Position numbers and translations under genes: made by a program. Under the pieces are notes generated by a model, which was given only the letters and a program-made list of their open reading frames with translations, ran no database searches and was not told the origin of the DNA. A DNA stretch of 64,000 nt from Bacillota bacterium (GTDB lineage: Bacteria > Bacillota > Clostridia > Clostridiales > Clostridiaceae): assembly GCA_030706015.1 (NCBI GenBank), contig JAUZPI010000009.1, positions 20,331 through 84,330 on the forward strand, in the 5' to 3' direction. Shown one piece after another: positions 26,366 through 35,510 of this stretch (within the stretch, counting starts at the first letter, position 1; every line of letters starts with the position of its first letter).

Positions 26366-27232
26366 TTATCTCTTATTTCCCAGAAAAAATAATGCCACAG
26401 TTCCCGGTCCTGAATGACTTCCTATTACAGGGCCAATATTGTTTATTATAATATTTTTAACATTGAATCTCTGTAAAATAAGTTCTTTAACGTGTTCTGC
26501 CTCCTCAATGCAATCTCCATGACTTATTGCAATTACCTGCTGTTCGACATCTATAACATTCTCAGTTAATTTTTCAACTAAGGTTTTTAAAGCCTTTTTT
26601 CTTCCTTTTACTTTTTCCACTGGAATAAGCTTGCCCTCATTATTTACATTTAGAATTGGCTTTATATTAAGCAATGTTCCTAAAGCTGCAGCAGTGGGAG
26701 ATATACGTCCACCTCTTTTTAGATGATTTAAATCTTCCACAGTAAACCAATGATTAAGTCTTAGTTTATTTTCTTCCAACCATAAAACTACATCATTTTT
26801 AGCAATTCCTTTATTCAACATCTCAGAAGCATAATATGCAAGCAGCCCTATCCCCATTGATGCCCCCATACTATCTACAACACTGATATCAGCATCCTTG
26901 AAATCTTCCTCAATCTGGTTTTTAGCCATAACTGCATTTGCTGCTGAACCACTTAACCCTGAAGAAAGTCCAATATATATTATTGAATGTCCTTTTTCTA
27001 TATAAGCCTTAAATTCCTCATAATAATTATATATATTTATTTGAGAAGTCTTAGATACTACCCCTTCTCGCAATTTATCATAAAATTCTTTATATCCCAT
27101 GGTCTTTCCAAAATCATCTTTATACTCTTGTCCCTCAAATTCAAATGCTAAAGGTACAAATTTAATATTATTGTTATTTAAAAAATCTATAGATAAATCA
27201 CAGCCTGAATCAACGAATAAAATAGTACCCAT
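26366..27232 (-). CDS. DegV family fatty-acid-binding protein (second copy)
   Basis: 288 residues starting MGTILFVDSGCDLSIDF. The lipid-binding loop IGLSSGLSGSAANA, the GRISPTAAALGTLLNIKPI motif and the closing GSHSGPGTVALFF are all present. It is clearly diverged from the copy at 8053 and the SGCD variant replaces the more usual DTTCD. ATG 27232 follows AAAGAGGGA by about 7 bases; the upstream start at 27274 is less likely. It is a single gene. The two copies probably differ in fatty-acid preference, by analogy with FakB1/FakB2. Confidence 0.9.
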   Translation of the reverse strand: MGTILFVDSGCDLSIDFLNNNNIKFVPLAFEFEGQEYKDDFGKTMGYKEFYDKLREGVVSKTSQINIYNYYEEFKAYIEKGHSIIYIGLSSGLSGSAANAVMAKNQIEEDFKDADISVVDSMGASMGIGLLAYYASEMLNKGIAKNDVVLWLEENKLRLNHWFTVEDLNHLKRGGRISPTAAALGTLLNIKPILNVNNEGKLIPVEKVKGRKKALKTLVEKLTENVIDVEQQVIAISHGDCIEEAEHVKELILQRFNVKNIIINNIGPVIGSHSGPGTVALFFLGNKR

Positions 27233-27341
27233 AATATTTATCCCTCTTTCTCTTTCCTCAGAGTTTATACTCATTATTAATATATTACTACTAAATTGGT
27301 CAATAGTCTATATATTAGCCGCCTAGTACAATATAAACAAT

Positions 27342-27374
27342 AACCTTGACGTTAAGGTTATAGAAGTATAAAAT
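27342..27374 (+). promoter_or_regulatory. Promoter and operator dyad of the merR-MFS pair
   Basis: TTGACG (27346-27351) and TAAAAT (27369-27374) are 17 bases apart. The dyad AACCTT-6-AAGGTT (27342-27359) overlaps the -35, the pattern of a self-regulating MerR-type repressor/activator. Confidence 0.5.
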
Positions 27375-27437
27375 AATTGATGAGAAATCATTAATTATTA
27401 ATCTTAGCGGAATAAGTGGAGATAGAAAGGATATTAA

Positions 27438-27845
27438 ATGAAAAAACAGTATTTTCAAATTGAAGATGTAGCAAAAAAACTAGGATTAACCAAGCGAGCA
27501 TTGCGATACTATGAAGATATAGAACTTGTTAAACCCATCAGAACGGAAGCCGGCTATAGATTGTATACTGAAGAAGACATTGAAAAAGTTCAAAGAATTA
27601 AAGAATTTCGAGATATCTTAGGTTTTTCCCTAAATGAGGTTAAGGAAATTCTTAATATGGAGCAAAGTCTAAGAGAAATATTTAGCAATGAATCCTCGAA
27701 TAATATTAAAGAAATACATAACTCTATAGAAACAATACAGCAGCATATTCAGCTTATTGATCAAAAAGAAATGGTTTTAGAAAAAGTAAAGCAAAAATAT
27801 GAAGAAGTACTAAAAAAACTAATAGACTTAGAAAATAATAAATAA
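27438..27845 (+). CDS. MerR family transcriptional regulator
   Basis: 135 residues. The N-terminal MerR helix-turn-helix is QIEDVAKKLGLTKRALRYYEDIELV (about 6-30) followed by the wing TEAGYRLYTEEDIEKVQRI. The C-terminal half is a long dimer coiled coil with no Cys metal site and no large ligand domain, so the inducer is likely to be a small drug bound by a minimal pocket, or none. It is 12 bases upstream of an MFS efflux pump and probably controls it. Confidence 0.9.
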   Translation: MKKQYFQIEDVAKKLGLTKRALRYYEDIELVKPIRTEAGYRLYTEEDIEKVQRIKEFRDILGFSLNEVKEILNMEQSLREIFSNESSNNIKEIHNSIETIQQHIQLIDQKEMVLEKVKQKYEEVLKKLIDLENNK

Positions 27846-27857
27846 GAAGGTGTAATA

Positions 27858-29303
27858 ATGAAGAAAGATAATTATAAATGGGTTGCTTTATCATGTACAA
27901 GCATTGGTGCCCTTTTTTCTGTATTAAGCGGCAATACATTAATGATTGCTCTTCCGGTAATAATGAAGGATTTAAATGCCAGCATGAATACAATGATGTG
28001 GACAATTATGGGGTATATGCTTCTATTAACAATTCTTGTACCTTCCATTGGAAGGATTGCTGATATGTTTGGAAGAAAGAAGCTATATGTAAGCGGCTTT
28101 GCTATCTTTACAGCTGCCTCCTTATTATGCGCTCTATCAGCTAATGGTATTCAACTTCTAATATTTAGATTAATTCAAGCAATAGGCGGTTCCTTAATTA
28201 TGGCTAACAGTACTGCTATTGTGGCAGATGCCTTTCCTAAAAAGGAATTAGGAAAGGCCCTAGGAATTAATAGTATGCTGATTAGTATTGGCGCAGTTGC
28301 TGGTCCAATATTAGGCGGTGTTTTAATAGGTGTTGGCTGGAGAAGCATATTTTATATAAACATACCTATAGGCTTAATTGGTACTGTATGGGCAGCTGTT
28401 CAATTAAAAGAATTAAATACAATTCCTGAAAAACAAGAATTTGATTTGAAAGGTACATTAACCTTTAGTATAGGAATGTTAGCGCTGCTTACAGCTCTTT
28501 CTTTTGGCGGCTTTGTTGGTTGGATTAATGCTTTCGTTATTACTTTATTTATAATATCAGTTGTGTTTATGGTTTTATTTATCCATATTGAAAATAGCGT
28601 AGAATATCCAATGCTTGATTTAAGATTACTTAGTACGAGAATACTTGCCTTTGCTTATGCAAGTAATTTTTTAAATGGTGTGGCTAGGGGTGCTGTAACC
28701 TTCCTGTTAGTTTTTTATTTCCAAGGTATTAAGGCTATAGATCCAATTATAGCTGGAATTCTCCTTTGCCCCTTTGCTCTTTCAATGATGCTTATTTCTC
28801 CTATAAGCGGTTTTCTTTCAGATAAATATGGTGCAAGAGTCCTAAGCTCAATAGGCCTATTTGTTTCCGCTATAGGTTTGTTTGGACTTATGAGAATAAC
28901 AGCTTCAACATCTAATACAGAACTAATTGTATGGATGTTAATTATCGGAGCTGGTTCTGGTATATTCTTCTCTCCAAATACAACCTCTATTATGAGTCTT
29001 GTGCCTGCTGAAAAGAGAGGAATAGCTGCTGGGATTAGAACAATGCTTAATAACGCAGGTACAGTTTTAAGTATTGCACTATCTATGGCAATTATATCCT
29101 CAAGCATATCTCCAGAAGCTATGCAGTCCCTTTTCGTGGGGACTCAGGTTGGTTCCAAAGGAATAGCTATTTCTCAGTTTATTTCAGGACTGAGAACAGC
29201 ATTTACAATATCCTTTGCATTCAGTCTGTTTGCAGCATTCATATCATACCTTAGAGGACCAGAACCTGCATGGGAACATGAAAATGAGACTATTGGAGCT
29301 TAA
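27858..29303 (+). CDS. MFS drug efflux transporter, DHA2 (14-helix) family
   Basis: 481 residues with about 14 membrane helices. The family motifs are visible: SIGRIADMFGRKK after helix 2 (motif A), LIQAIGGSLIMANSTAIVAD (motif B region), and GAVAGPILGGVLIG (antiporter motif C), as in EmrB/QacA-type proton-drug antiporters. It sits 12 bases after merR and the stop is 3 bases before a terminator, so it is a regulated efflux unit. The drug cannot be told. Confidence 0.92.
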   Translation: MKKDNYKWVALSCTSIGALFSVLSGNTLMIALPVIMKDLNASMNTMMWTIMGYMLLLTILVPSIGRIADMFGRKKLYVSGFAIFTAASLLCALSANGIQLLIFRLIQAIGGSLIMANSTAIVADAFPKKELGKALGINSMLISIGAVAGPILGGVLIGVGWRSIFYINIPIGLIGTVWAAVQLKELNTIPEKQEFDLKGTLTFSIGMLALLTALSFGGFVGWINAFVITLFIISVVFMVLFIHIENSVEYPMLDLRLLSTRILAFAYASNFLNGVARGAVTFLLVFYFQGIKAIDPIIAGILLCPFALSMMLISPISGFLSDKYGARVLSSIGLFVSAIGLFGLMRITASTSNTELIVWMLIIGAGSGIFFSPNTTSIMSLVPAEKRGIAAGIRTMLNNAGTVLSIALSMAIISSSISPEAMQSLFVGTQVGSKGIAISQFISGLRTAFTISFAFSLFAAFISYLRGPEPAWEHENETIGA

Positions 29304-29305
29304 AT

Positions 29306-29342
29306 AAAAAATGGTCAGTTCGTTATGGACTGACCATTTTTT
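29306..29342 (+). terminator. Intrinsic terminator after MFS gene
   Basis: AAAAAATGGTCAGT (29306-29319) pairs with ACTGACCATTTTTT (29329-29342): perfect stem, T-run included. Confidence 0.9.
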
Positions 29343-29376
29343 ATTAGTCATTTTAAATCCTACAATTCCTATAGAG

Positions 29377-29399
29377 GTGGTATATGGTTTATATACCAC
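29377..29399. repeat. Hairpin upstream of the c-di-AMP riboswitch
   Basis: GTGGTATAT (29377-29385) and ATATACCAC (29391-29399) flank a GGTTT loop. Location is before the probable promoter (GTTAAAATA near 29430), so it is either an operator or a residual terminator. Confidence 0.35.
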
Positions 29400-29445
29400 T
29401 GATTTAATATAGCTTCTGCTTTAAAGATTCTGTTAAAATACACTC

Positions 29446-29556
29446 ATAGCAAGCCGAATCTCTAAAAGGAGTACGGGGGATACCCTACAGGGGTGAATCT
29501 CTTTTTAAGAGTAGGGCGCCTCAGCCCGAATCCGTCAACTAACCCCGGAGGCATAA
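29446..29556 (+). promoter_or_regulatory. c-di-AMP riboswitch (ydaO-yuaA class)
   Basis: The conserved blocks occur in order: AGCCGAATC (near 29452), CGGGGGATACC, GGGGTGAATCTC (near 29489), AGTAGGGCGCC, then CCCGAATCCGTCAACTAACC with the closing GGAGGC. This is the ydaO class, an OFF switch for cell-wall hydrolases and potassium systems when c-di-AMP is high. No intrinsic terminator is seen between aptamer and start; the ribosome site AAGGAGG follows directly, so control may be translational. Confidence 0.9.
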
Positions 29557-29570
29557 GGAGGTAAAAAACT

Positions 29571-30365
29571 ATGTTTAAATCAAAAAAATTATGTGCTATA
29601 CTAGCAGCTGCAGTTATGACCTTTTCATTAGGCAGCTCTGCAAAAGCAGCCTCATATACGGTTTCATCTGGAGATACACTTTATAGTATAGGAAACCTAT
29701 TTAATACTTCTAGTACTACATTAATGAATAATAACGGATTAACAAGCACTACTATATATCCTGGTCAGGTACTTAATGTTTCCTGCAAAACTTATACAGT
29801 ACAAAGTGGGGACACTTTATATTCTATAGCTAAAAGAAATGGCATTACGCTTGGTACCCTAAGAAAAGCTAATGGGATTTGGACAGACTATATATATGTA
29901 GGTGAAAAACTTAACATACCTGTGTATACATCAACTTCGACTTCAACATCAACTTCAACATCAACTTCAGCTTCATCTAGTTTACAGGGAGTAATACCGT
30001 ATACAGCAAGTGATGTGGACTTGCTTGCAAGACTTATAACAGCTGAAGCAAATGGTGAACCCTACAATGCCATGGTAGCTGTTGGAGCAGTTGTAGTAAA
30101 TAGAGTACAAAGCGGACAATTTCCAAATTCAATAAGTGGTGTTATATATCAAACAATAAACGGTTACTACCAATTCACACCAGTGCTAAATGGTTGGATT
30201 AATAAACCAGCAACTCAGCAGGCTATAAATGCGGCCTATGATGCACTTCGAGGAGCAGACCCATCTAATGGAGCATTGTTCTATTTTGATGATAGCACTA
30301 CTAATCAATGGTTATGGTCAAAACCTATTACCGCGAGAATAGACAAGCTAGTATTTGTTGATTAG
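29571..30365 (+). CDS. LysM-containing cell-wall hydrolase, SleB-type
   Basis: 264 residues. Signal peptide 1-27 (cleavage near AKA-ASY). Two LysM domains (about 29-70 and 74-117, with YTVSSGDTLYSIG and YTVQSGDTLYSIA) bind peptidoglycan. A Thr-Ser repeat linker (119-134) leads to a SleB/hydrolase-2 domain (about 146-264): LLARLITAEANGEPYNAM with the catalytic Glu159. SleB-type enzymes are lytic transglycosylases acting on spore cortex or cell wall. The c-di-AMP riboswitch upstream links it to turgor and wall stress. Single gene, terminator after it. Confidence 0.92.
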   Translation: MFKSKKLCAILAAAVMTFSLGSSAKAASYTVSSGDTLYSIGNLFNTSSTTLMNNNGLTSTTIYPGQVLNVSCKTYTVQSGDTLYSIAKRNGITLGTLRKANGIWTDYIYVGEKLNIPVYTSTSTSTSTSTSTSASSSLQGVIPYTASDVDLLARLITAEANGEPYNAMVAVGAVVVNRVQSGQFPNSISGVIYQTINGYYQFTPVLNGWINKPATQQAINAAYDALRGADPSNGALFYFDDSTTNQWLWSKPITARIDKLVFVD

Positions 30366-30374
30366 ATCATAGAA

Positions 30375-30403
30375 GGAGGGGAAATTTATCCTCTCCTTTT
30401 TTT
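30375..30403 (+). terminator. Intrinsic terminator after the SleB-type gene
   Basis: GGAGGGGA (30375-30382) pairs with TCCTCTCC (30389-30396), then TTTTTTT. Confidence 0.85.
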
Positions 30404-30604
30404 GTTGCATTATGATAATTCATCAACTTTAAATAGCACATCATGGTCATTTTCTCATAAGTATATAATCTTTCATATATACATAAAACTGTTCCACAAT
30501 TTGATTATTGTTATAAGCGTATGTGACTATTATAATTGTTCTTACAATGATAATAATAAGTTAACCTATGAATTCACATATAATTATTTATGAGGTGATA
30601 ACAC

Positions 30605-31855
30605 ATGAAAGGAAATAAGTTAAAAGCCTTGATTTTTGCTATTGCACTTACTATGTCTGCCACAGCTATTCCTTTCCTTAAAGTTGACGCTGCTTCATCA
30701 CCAATAACAAGATCACAAGCTGAGCAGAGAGCATTAAATATGATCAACTTATCCTGGACATATTCCAGTAGTAAAAATGGAACTGTAGCTTCAAACTATA
30801 CTTCAATGGTTACACAACCTACGCAGTTTAAAGGTATTATAACAGCTCAGGAGACTGGTATACCATATGATTGGGGTGGTCTTGATGGATTAGATTCACA
30901 TTCTTACGGGGAACCATGGACAAGCTTTCAGGATGCTATAAATCAGGGGGCATTTGCCGGAAACGTTAACACTGATGCTGGTTTTGGTTATATACAAACC
31001 ACAGCGGGACTTGACTGTTCAGGTTTTGTGCAAGCAGCTTTTAATATCCAAGATTCAAAGCTATCCACTTCTACTATGTTTGACAAATATTTTACAAAGA
31101 TAAATCTTAGTGATCTAAAGCATATGGATATACTAGATAGACCTGGTGATCACGTAGTTATTTTCGATCGCTGGGGCACTCTAAATGGTATTTCAGGGGC
31201 ATACACCTATGAAGCAACACCTGATCAAACCTTTGGCGGCATACAGGGAACAAAACAATATTTCTTGACAATGAATGAGCTTAATAAGGGTTATATTCCT
31301 GGAAGATATATAAATATAGTTGAGGATACTCAAACTTCAACCACTAGTACAACACCTACACCAACACCTACACCAACACCGACACCAACTTCAAGCACTA
31401 CTACTACTGCAACAACAACTACTACTACATCTTCCTCTGTTCCTAAGCCTGTAGCTCCTGGTGTATTTGCTCAAATAGCTAATGTTAACTATGCAGCAAA
31501 CTTTAGAACTAGCCCATCAATTAGTGCGTCTATAATAGGAACAGTACCGAAGGGAACAATAGCGTATCTAATTAATTACTCAAATGGTTGGTATCAATTG
31601 AAGTACAATGGACATGTTGGCTGGGTTTGGGGTGCTAACATTGCTGCAATACCAAGTGGTAAATATGTTACGGTGAAAAATGTTTCTCTATTAAATATTA
31701 GAAGCAATCCGAATAATGGTTATATATTAGGTACCATCAATCAAAATCAATATGCTCAAGTACTTGGATATAATAGCGATAAAACTTGGATGCAGATAAG
31801 CATAAATGGAGTTCAAGGATGGGCTTATGCACAGTATTTAACTTATATATACTAA
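30605..31855 (+). CDS. Secreted NlpC/P60-like peptidase with two C-terminal SH3 domains
   Basis: 416 residues. Signal peptide 1-29. The papain-like core (about 75-235) has the catalytic Cys138 in GLDCSGFVQAAF and the His183 in PGDHVVIFDRW, matching NlpC/P60 or CHAP-like endopeptidases. A low-complexity linker of Thr-Pro repeats (250-279) joins two bacterial SH3 domains (about 288-347 and 353-414), which bind wall peptides. No c-di-AMP element is visible before this gene. The order Cys...His follows P60, but the Gly-rich DWGGLDG segment before the Cys is unusual, so the peptidase subfamily is uncertain. Confidence 0.85.
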   Translation: MKGNKLKALIFAIALTMSATAIPFLKVDAASSPITRSQAEQRALNMINLSWTYSSSKNGTVASNYTSMVTQPTQFKGIITAQETGIPYDWGGLDGLDSHSYGEPWTSFQDAINQGAFAGNVNTDAGFGYIQTTAGLDCSGFVQAAFNIQDSKLSTSTMFDKYFTKINLSDLKHMDILDRPGDHVVIFDRWGTLNGISGAYTYEATPDQTFGGIQGTKQYFLTMNELNKGYIPGRYINIVEDTQTSTTSTTPTPTPTPTPTPTSSTTTTATTTTTTSSSVPKPVAPGVFAQIANVNYAANFRTSPSISASIIGTVPKGTIAYLINYSNGWYQLKYNGHVGWVWGANIAAIPSGKYVTVKNVSLLNIRSNPNNGYILGTINQNQYAQVLGYNSDKTWMQISINGVQGWAYAQYLTYIY

Positions 31856-31903
31856 TAACCTTATCTTAAATCTTTAAAATATATTTTTACCTACAATCTT
31901 TGT

Positions 31904-31930
31904 AGCACAGTTTATAGCTGTGCTTTTTTT
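31904..31930 (+). terminator. Intrinsic terminator after NlpC-like gene
   Basis: AGCACAG (31904-31910) pairs with CTGTGCT (31918-31924), followed by a run of T to 31930. Confidence 0.85.
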
Positions 31931-31978
31931 GTTAATTTACGTCAATATTCCACTTATTTATATAGATTCCATTTTTAT

Positions 31979-32007
31979 TTGACAATTCCATTTCAAAAAG
32001 GTAAAAT
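31979..32007 (+). promoter_or_regulatory. Promoter of the ABC-2 exporter operon
   Basis: TTGACA (31979-31984) and TAAAAT (32002-32007) are exactly 17 bases apart, 31 bases before the ATG. Confidence 0.65.
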
Positions 32008-32037
32008 ATACTAATATAAATTTCTGGAGGTGATTAC

Positions 32038-32871
32038 ATGGATTCTTTACCGAAGAAAAAGCGATTAAATCTTTATCTACCTTTCGCTAAAAGCGAAATA
32101 CAAAGAGCTATGAGTTATCGTATGAATTTTTTTATGTTTGCAATTGGCGGACTCATTCAAGTCTTTGTAACCTACTATTTGTGGATAGCTATATTTAAAA
32201 GTTCTCCTACTTCTACTCTTAATGGTTTTACTTTATCAAATATTATTGTTTATATTTTTATGAGCAATATAACTGCTAGAGCAGTTAATTCTAGTGGAGA
32301 TATGATTGTAGGTGAGGAAGTCCTTACTGGTGACATAGCTATGAATCTTATACGACCAATCAGCTATCATCTTAGATTATTATTTCAATGTCTAGGCACA
32401 GTAGCTTACCAGTTTGTTACTTTATCGGTTCCTATGTGGATAGGGCTTATTTTAGTACGTTACTATACTGCGCATGAGCTTCCTCCTAGTATAGGTACCA
32501 TATTGCTTTATACTTGCAGTTGTCTTTTAAGCTTTTATATTTTATTCTTATTTAACTTTTGCTTTGGAATGTTAGCATTCTATGTAACCTATATATGGGG
32601 CCTTAGAGTATGTAAAAATTCTATTTTTAATTTTTTCTCGGGTCAGATTATACCACTGGCATTTTTCCCATTATGGTTTCAGCATGCTATGAATTTTGTT
32701 CCCTTTGGTTCTATAAATTATACCCCTGTTATGATATACCTGCAAAAGCTTACAGGCTATGAAGCATTAAAAGCTATTTTGGTACAAGTTGTTTGGATTG
32801 GAGTATTATTTTTAATTAGCCGCCTCATATGGAAAAAAGCAACTAAGCGTCTAATGATTTTAGGGGGGTAA
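32038..32871 (+). CDS. ABC-2 family transporter permease, first subunit
   Basis: 277 residues with six membrane helices, beginning SEIQRAMSYRMNFFMFAIGG. The shape fits the ABC2_membrane_6 group, in which two different permeases pair with one ATPase. GGAGGTGATTAC precedes the ATG. The next permease starts 4 bases after its stop. Such three-gene exporters carry lipids, antibiotics or polysaccharide precursors; nothing nearby names the substrate. Confidence 0.88.
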   Translation: MDSLPKKKRLNLYLPFAKSEIQRAMSYRMNFFMFAIGGLIQVFVTYYLWIAIFKSSPTSTLNGFTLSNIIVYIFMSNITARAVNSSGDMIVGEEVLTGDIAMNLIRPISYHLRLLFQCLGTVAYQFVTLSVPMWIGLILVRYYTAHELPPSIGTILLYTCSCLLSFYILFLFNFCFGMLAFYVTYIWGLRVCKNSIFNFFSGQIIPLAFFPLWFQHAMNFVPFGSINYTPVMIYLQKLTGYEALKAILVQVVWIGVLFLISRLIWKKATKRLMILGG

Positions 32872-32875
32872 TATT

Positions 32876-33667
32876 TTGTTACGATATATTAAATTGTACA
32901 TAAAATTTGTAAGTCAATATTCAAAAATTTTAATGCAATCGAAGGTTAATTTCTTCATTGGTTTGGCAGGCTTTCTTATTGCTCAAGCTTCAGGACTAGG
33001 CTTTCTTTACCTGGTATTTAATAATATTCCTAGTTTAAATGGATGGTCTTTTAATGAGATATTATTTATCTATGGTTTTGCACAATTACCTAGGGGACTT
33101 GACCATCTTCTAACGGATAATATATGGATGTTTAGTATGCGTATAATTGTAAGAGGCGATTTTGATAGATATCTTCTAAGGCCCATTAATCCTTTGTTTC
33201 AGATGATATCAGAGACTCTTCAAGCAGATGCTTTCGGAGAGTTAGCTGTAGGTTTTGCCATTATGGCAATCGCTTGCATGAACCTAAAATTAAAATTCAC
33301 CTTTATAAATATCATTGTACTAATAATAGTTATAATCGCAGGTGCAGTAATATATACATCAATAAAACTTTTCTTTGCTTCACTTGCTTTTTGGATAAAG
33401 ACAAGCATAGGTATATTACAAATTGCATATAACATTTCAGACTTTACAAAATATCCAAATTCAATATATTCAAAAGGCATTCAATTTATCATTACAATAT
33501 TGATTCCATTTGCCTTTACTGCATTTATTCCTGCAGCTTATTTTATAGGAAGGATGAATTTAACTTATGCTTTAGGCGGAACCTGTGCAGTTGCTGTTAT
33601 TACCTTTATCATATCCTATGCTACTTGGCTAAGGGGTATGAGGATATACGAAAGTGCTGGAAACTAG
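32876..33667 (+). CDS. ABC-2 family transporter permease, second subunit
   Basis: 263 residues, six membrane helices, with FVSQYSKILMQSKVNFFIG at the start and RGDFDRYLLRPINPLFQMI in the first loop, the latter the most conserved piece of the ABC2_membrane_6 family. The start is TTG 32876, 7 bases after GGGGGG. It is the second permease of the pair and diverged from the first, indicating a heterodimeric channel. Confidence 0.88.
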   Translation: MLRYIKLYIKFVSQYSKILMQSKVNFFIGLAGFLIAQASGLGFLYLVFNNIPSLNGWSFNEILFIYGFAQLPRGLDHLLTDNIWMFSMRIIVRGDFDRYLLRPINPLFQMISETLQADAFGELAVGFAIMAIACMNLKLKFTFINIIVLIIVIIAGAVIYTSIKLFFASLAFWIKTSIGILQIAYNISDFTKYPNSIYSKGIQFIITILIPFAFTAFIPAAYFIGRMNLTYALGGTCAVAVITFIISYATWLRGMRIYESAGN

Positions 33668-33692
33668 TATTTAAAGTGAATGGAGTGATAAT

Positions 33693-34718
33693 ATGATACA
33701 TGTTGAAAACCTGACGAAATCGTTTAAAATTTATAAAAAACAGCCTGGATTAGTAGGTGCAGTAAAGGGCTTATTTTCTAATGAATCAATAATAAAAACT
33801 GCTGTAAATAATATGAGCTTTCATATTAATAAAGGCGAAATCGTAGGTTATATAGGTTCAAATGGTGCTGGCAAATCTACAACCATAAAAATGATGACAG
33901 GAATTTTAACACCAACTTCCGGTAAATGTACGGTGGATGGATTAATCCCTTACGAAAACAGACAAAAAAATGCTAAGAACATTGGAGTTGTGTTTGGTCA
34001 AAGAACTCAGCTTTGGTGGGATCTGCCCCTAACAGAGACTTTTTCAATATTAAAAGATATTTATGAAGTACCTGATGATAAATTCAAATCAAGAATGAAA
34101 TTTTTAAATGATGTATTAGAACTATCCAGCTTTACTCAAGGAACCGTTAGAACACTTTCTTTAGGACAAAGAATGAGAGCAGATTTAGCTGCAGCACTTA
34201 TTCATAATCCTAAGGTAATATACCTTGATGAACCTACTGTAGGACTAGATGTTGTTGTAAAAGAAAATATAAGAAAAGCTATTAAAGAAATAAATAGTGA
34301 ATTTAAAACAACAATCATTTTAACTACCCATGATATGAGTGATATAGAAGAATTAAGTGACAGAGTTATCATTATTAACAATGGAGAAAAAATATATGAT
34401 GATAAACTTAAGACACTTAGACAAAACTATGGATATATGAGAACAATCCAGATAGAAGTAAAAAATGAACAGGATGCAAAAAAAATTAATGTAGCAAAAA
34501 ACTTCAATTTAGATGAAGAACAAGCTAAAACTTGGATAGAAGGTCAATCCTTATTTATATCTTTTAATAGTACTGTAATAGATGCTCCAACAATTTTATC
34601 TTATGTAATGAGTAAAATACCAATTAGCGATATGACCATAAAAGAAATGCAAATTGAGGATATTATAAAGAAAATTTATAGAAATGATGGGGATAATATA
34701 TCTGAAGAAGTTTCTTAA
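33693..34718 (+). CDS. ABC transporter ATP-binding protein
   Basis: 341 residues. Walker A is GSNGAGKST (Lys61), Q-loop FGQRTQLWWDLP, signature LSLGQRMRADLAAAL, Walker B VIYLDEPTVGLD and H-loop TTHD. The C-terminal 100 residues form an extra regulatory domain as in export-type ABC-2 ATPases (NatA/DrrA-like). It lies 25 bases after the second permease and completes the exporter. No terminator is obvious before the next gene. Confidence 0.93.
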   Translation: MIHVENLTKSFKIYKKQPGLVGAVKGLFSNESIIKTAVNNMSFHINKGEIVGYIGSNGAGKSTTIKMMTGILTPTSGKCTVDGLIPYENRQKNAKNIGVVFGQRTQLWWDLPLTETFSILKDIYEVPDDKFKSRMKFLNDVLELSSFTQGTVRTLSLGQRMRADLAAALIHNPKVIYLDEPTVGLDVVVKENIRKAIKEINSEFKTTIILTTHDMSDIEELSDRVIIINNGEKIYDDKLKTLRQNYGYMRTIQIEVKNEQDAKKINVAKNFNLDEEQAKTWIEGQSLFISFNSTVIDAPTILSYVMSKIPISDMTIKEMQIEDIIKKIYRNDGDNISEEVS

Positions 34719-34772
34719 AAATTTATTTTAGTTCTATGGTTAATTTCTACTAATGCGGTAACTTTTAAAACC

Positions 34773-34802
34773 TTGTTCCTTCTCTCCTTATAATAGTATA
34801 AT
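34773..34802 (+). promoter_or_regulatory. Promoter of the flavodoxin-like gene
   Basis: TTGTTC (34773-34778) and TATAAT (34797-34802) are 18 bases apart, 43 bases before the ATG. Confidence 0.5.
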
Positions 34803-34844
34803 ATAGTAAACTGCATATTATATTTAAGAAAGAAGGGATATGCC

Positions 34845-35402
34845 ATGAAAATAATGATAATCACTAGCAGCCCTAATATAAATGGTTTAACTGAAGCCTG
34901 TGGTCAAACTACAAAAGCCGCTTTAAAAGAAGCTGGTGCTGAAGTAACCTATATAAGATTAAATGATTTAAAAGTTTCAAATTGTCATGCCTGCGAAAAT
35001 GGCTTTGGAACATGTAGTACAAGCTATTCCTGTCAGAGACAAGATGATTTCCAAGGTTTACATTCGTTAGTTGCTGAAATGGATGCTTACTTCTTTATTA
35101 CCCCTGTTTATTGGGGCGATATGAGTGAATCAGCTAAAGCCTTTTTTGACAGATTAAGAAGATGCGAAGCTTATAATAAGGGAAGAAATAACTTAGAAGG
35201 TAAGCCAGTAGTATGTATAGCCGCCGCAGGAGGTTCAGGTAATGGTCTCCTATCCTGTCTTTTTGGAATGGAAAGAATAATGATGCATTTAAGGGCTGAG
35301 AGATTTGACTTTATAGGAATAACCAATAAAACCCGGAATTACAAATTAGACTCTATCAAAGCATGTGCTGCTGAGTTAGTAAATTATATTACAAATAATT
35401 AA
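34845..35402 (+). CDS. Flavodoxin-fold NAD(P)H-dependent oxidoreductase (iron-sulfur flavoprotein-like)
   Basis: 185 residues. The FMN-phosphate loop is TSSPNINGLTEA, and ITPVYWGDMSESAKAFFDRL contacts the isoalloxazine. A Cys-rich stretch NCHACENGFGTCSTSYSCQ (about 45-64) has the compact Cys spacing of iron-sulfur flavoproteins, except that the fold here is short. It may reduce quinones or small electron carriers. Monocistronic, with its own promoter and a strong terminator. Confidence 0.85.
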   Translation: MKIMIITSSPNINGLTEACGQTTKAALKEAGAEVTYIRLNDLKVSNCHACENGFGTCSTSYSCQRQDDFQGLHSLVAEMDAYFFITPVYWGDMSESAKAFFDRLRRCEAYNKGRNNLEGKPVVCIAAAGGSGNGLLSCLFGMERIMMHLRAERFDFIGITNKTRNYKLDSIKACAAELVNYITNN

Positions 35403-35432
35403 AATACAGACAGGTTAATCTGTCTGTATTTT
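35401..35432 (+). terminator. Intrinsic terminator after flavodoxin-like gene
   Basis: AAAATACAGACAG (35401-35413) pairs with CTGTCTGTATTTT (35420-35432). Confidence 0.88.
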
Positions 35433-35510
35433 GTTTTTAATAATCCTAATCTTAATTCTTAATAGAAGGGAGCAGCATACAAAATTAAATACTACTCCTA
35501 AATACCAGAT

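Noticed and set aside
30402..30593. Plus-strand open frame of 63 codons after the SleB-type gene
   Set aside because: Starts in the terminator T-run, has no ribosome site, and ends just before the real ribosome site of the next gene.
31326..31437. Thr/Pro/Ser repeat tract as a DNA repeat or CRISPR-like array
   Set aside because: In frame and coding for a linker between wall-binding domains.
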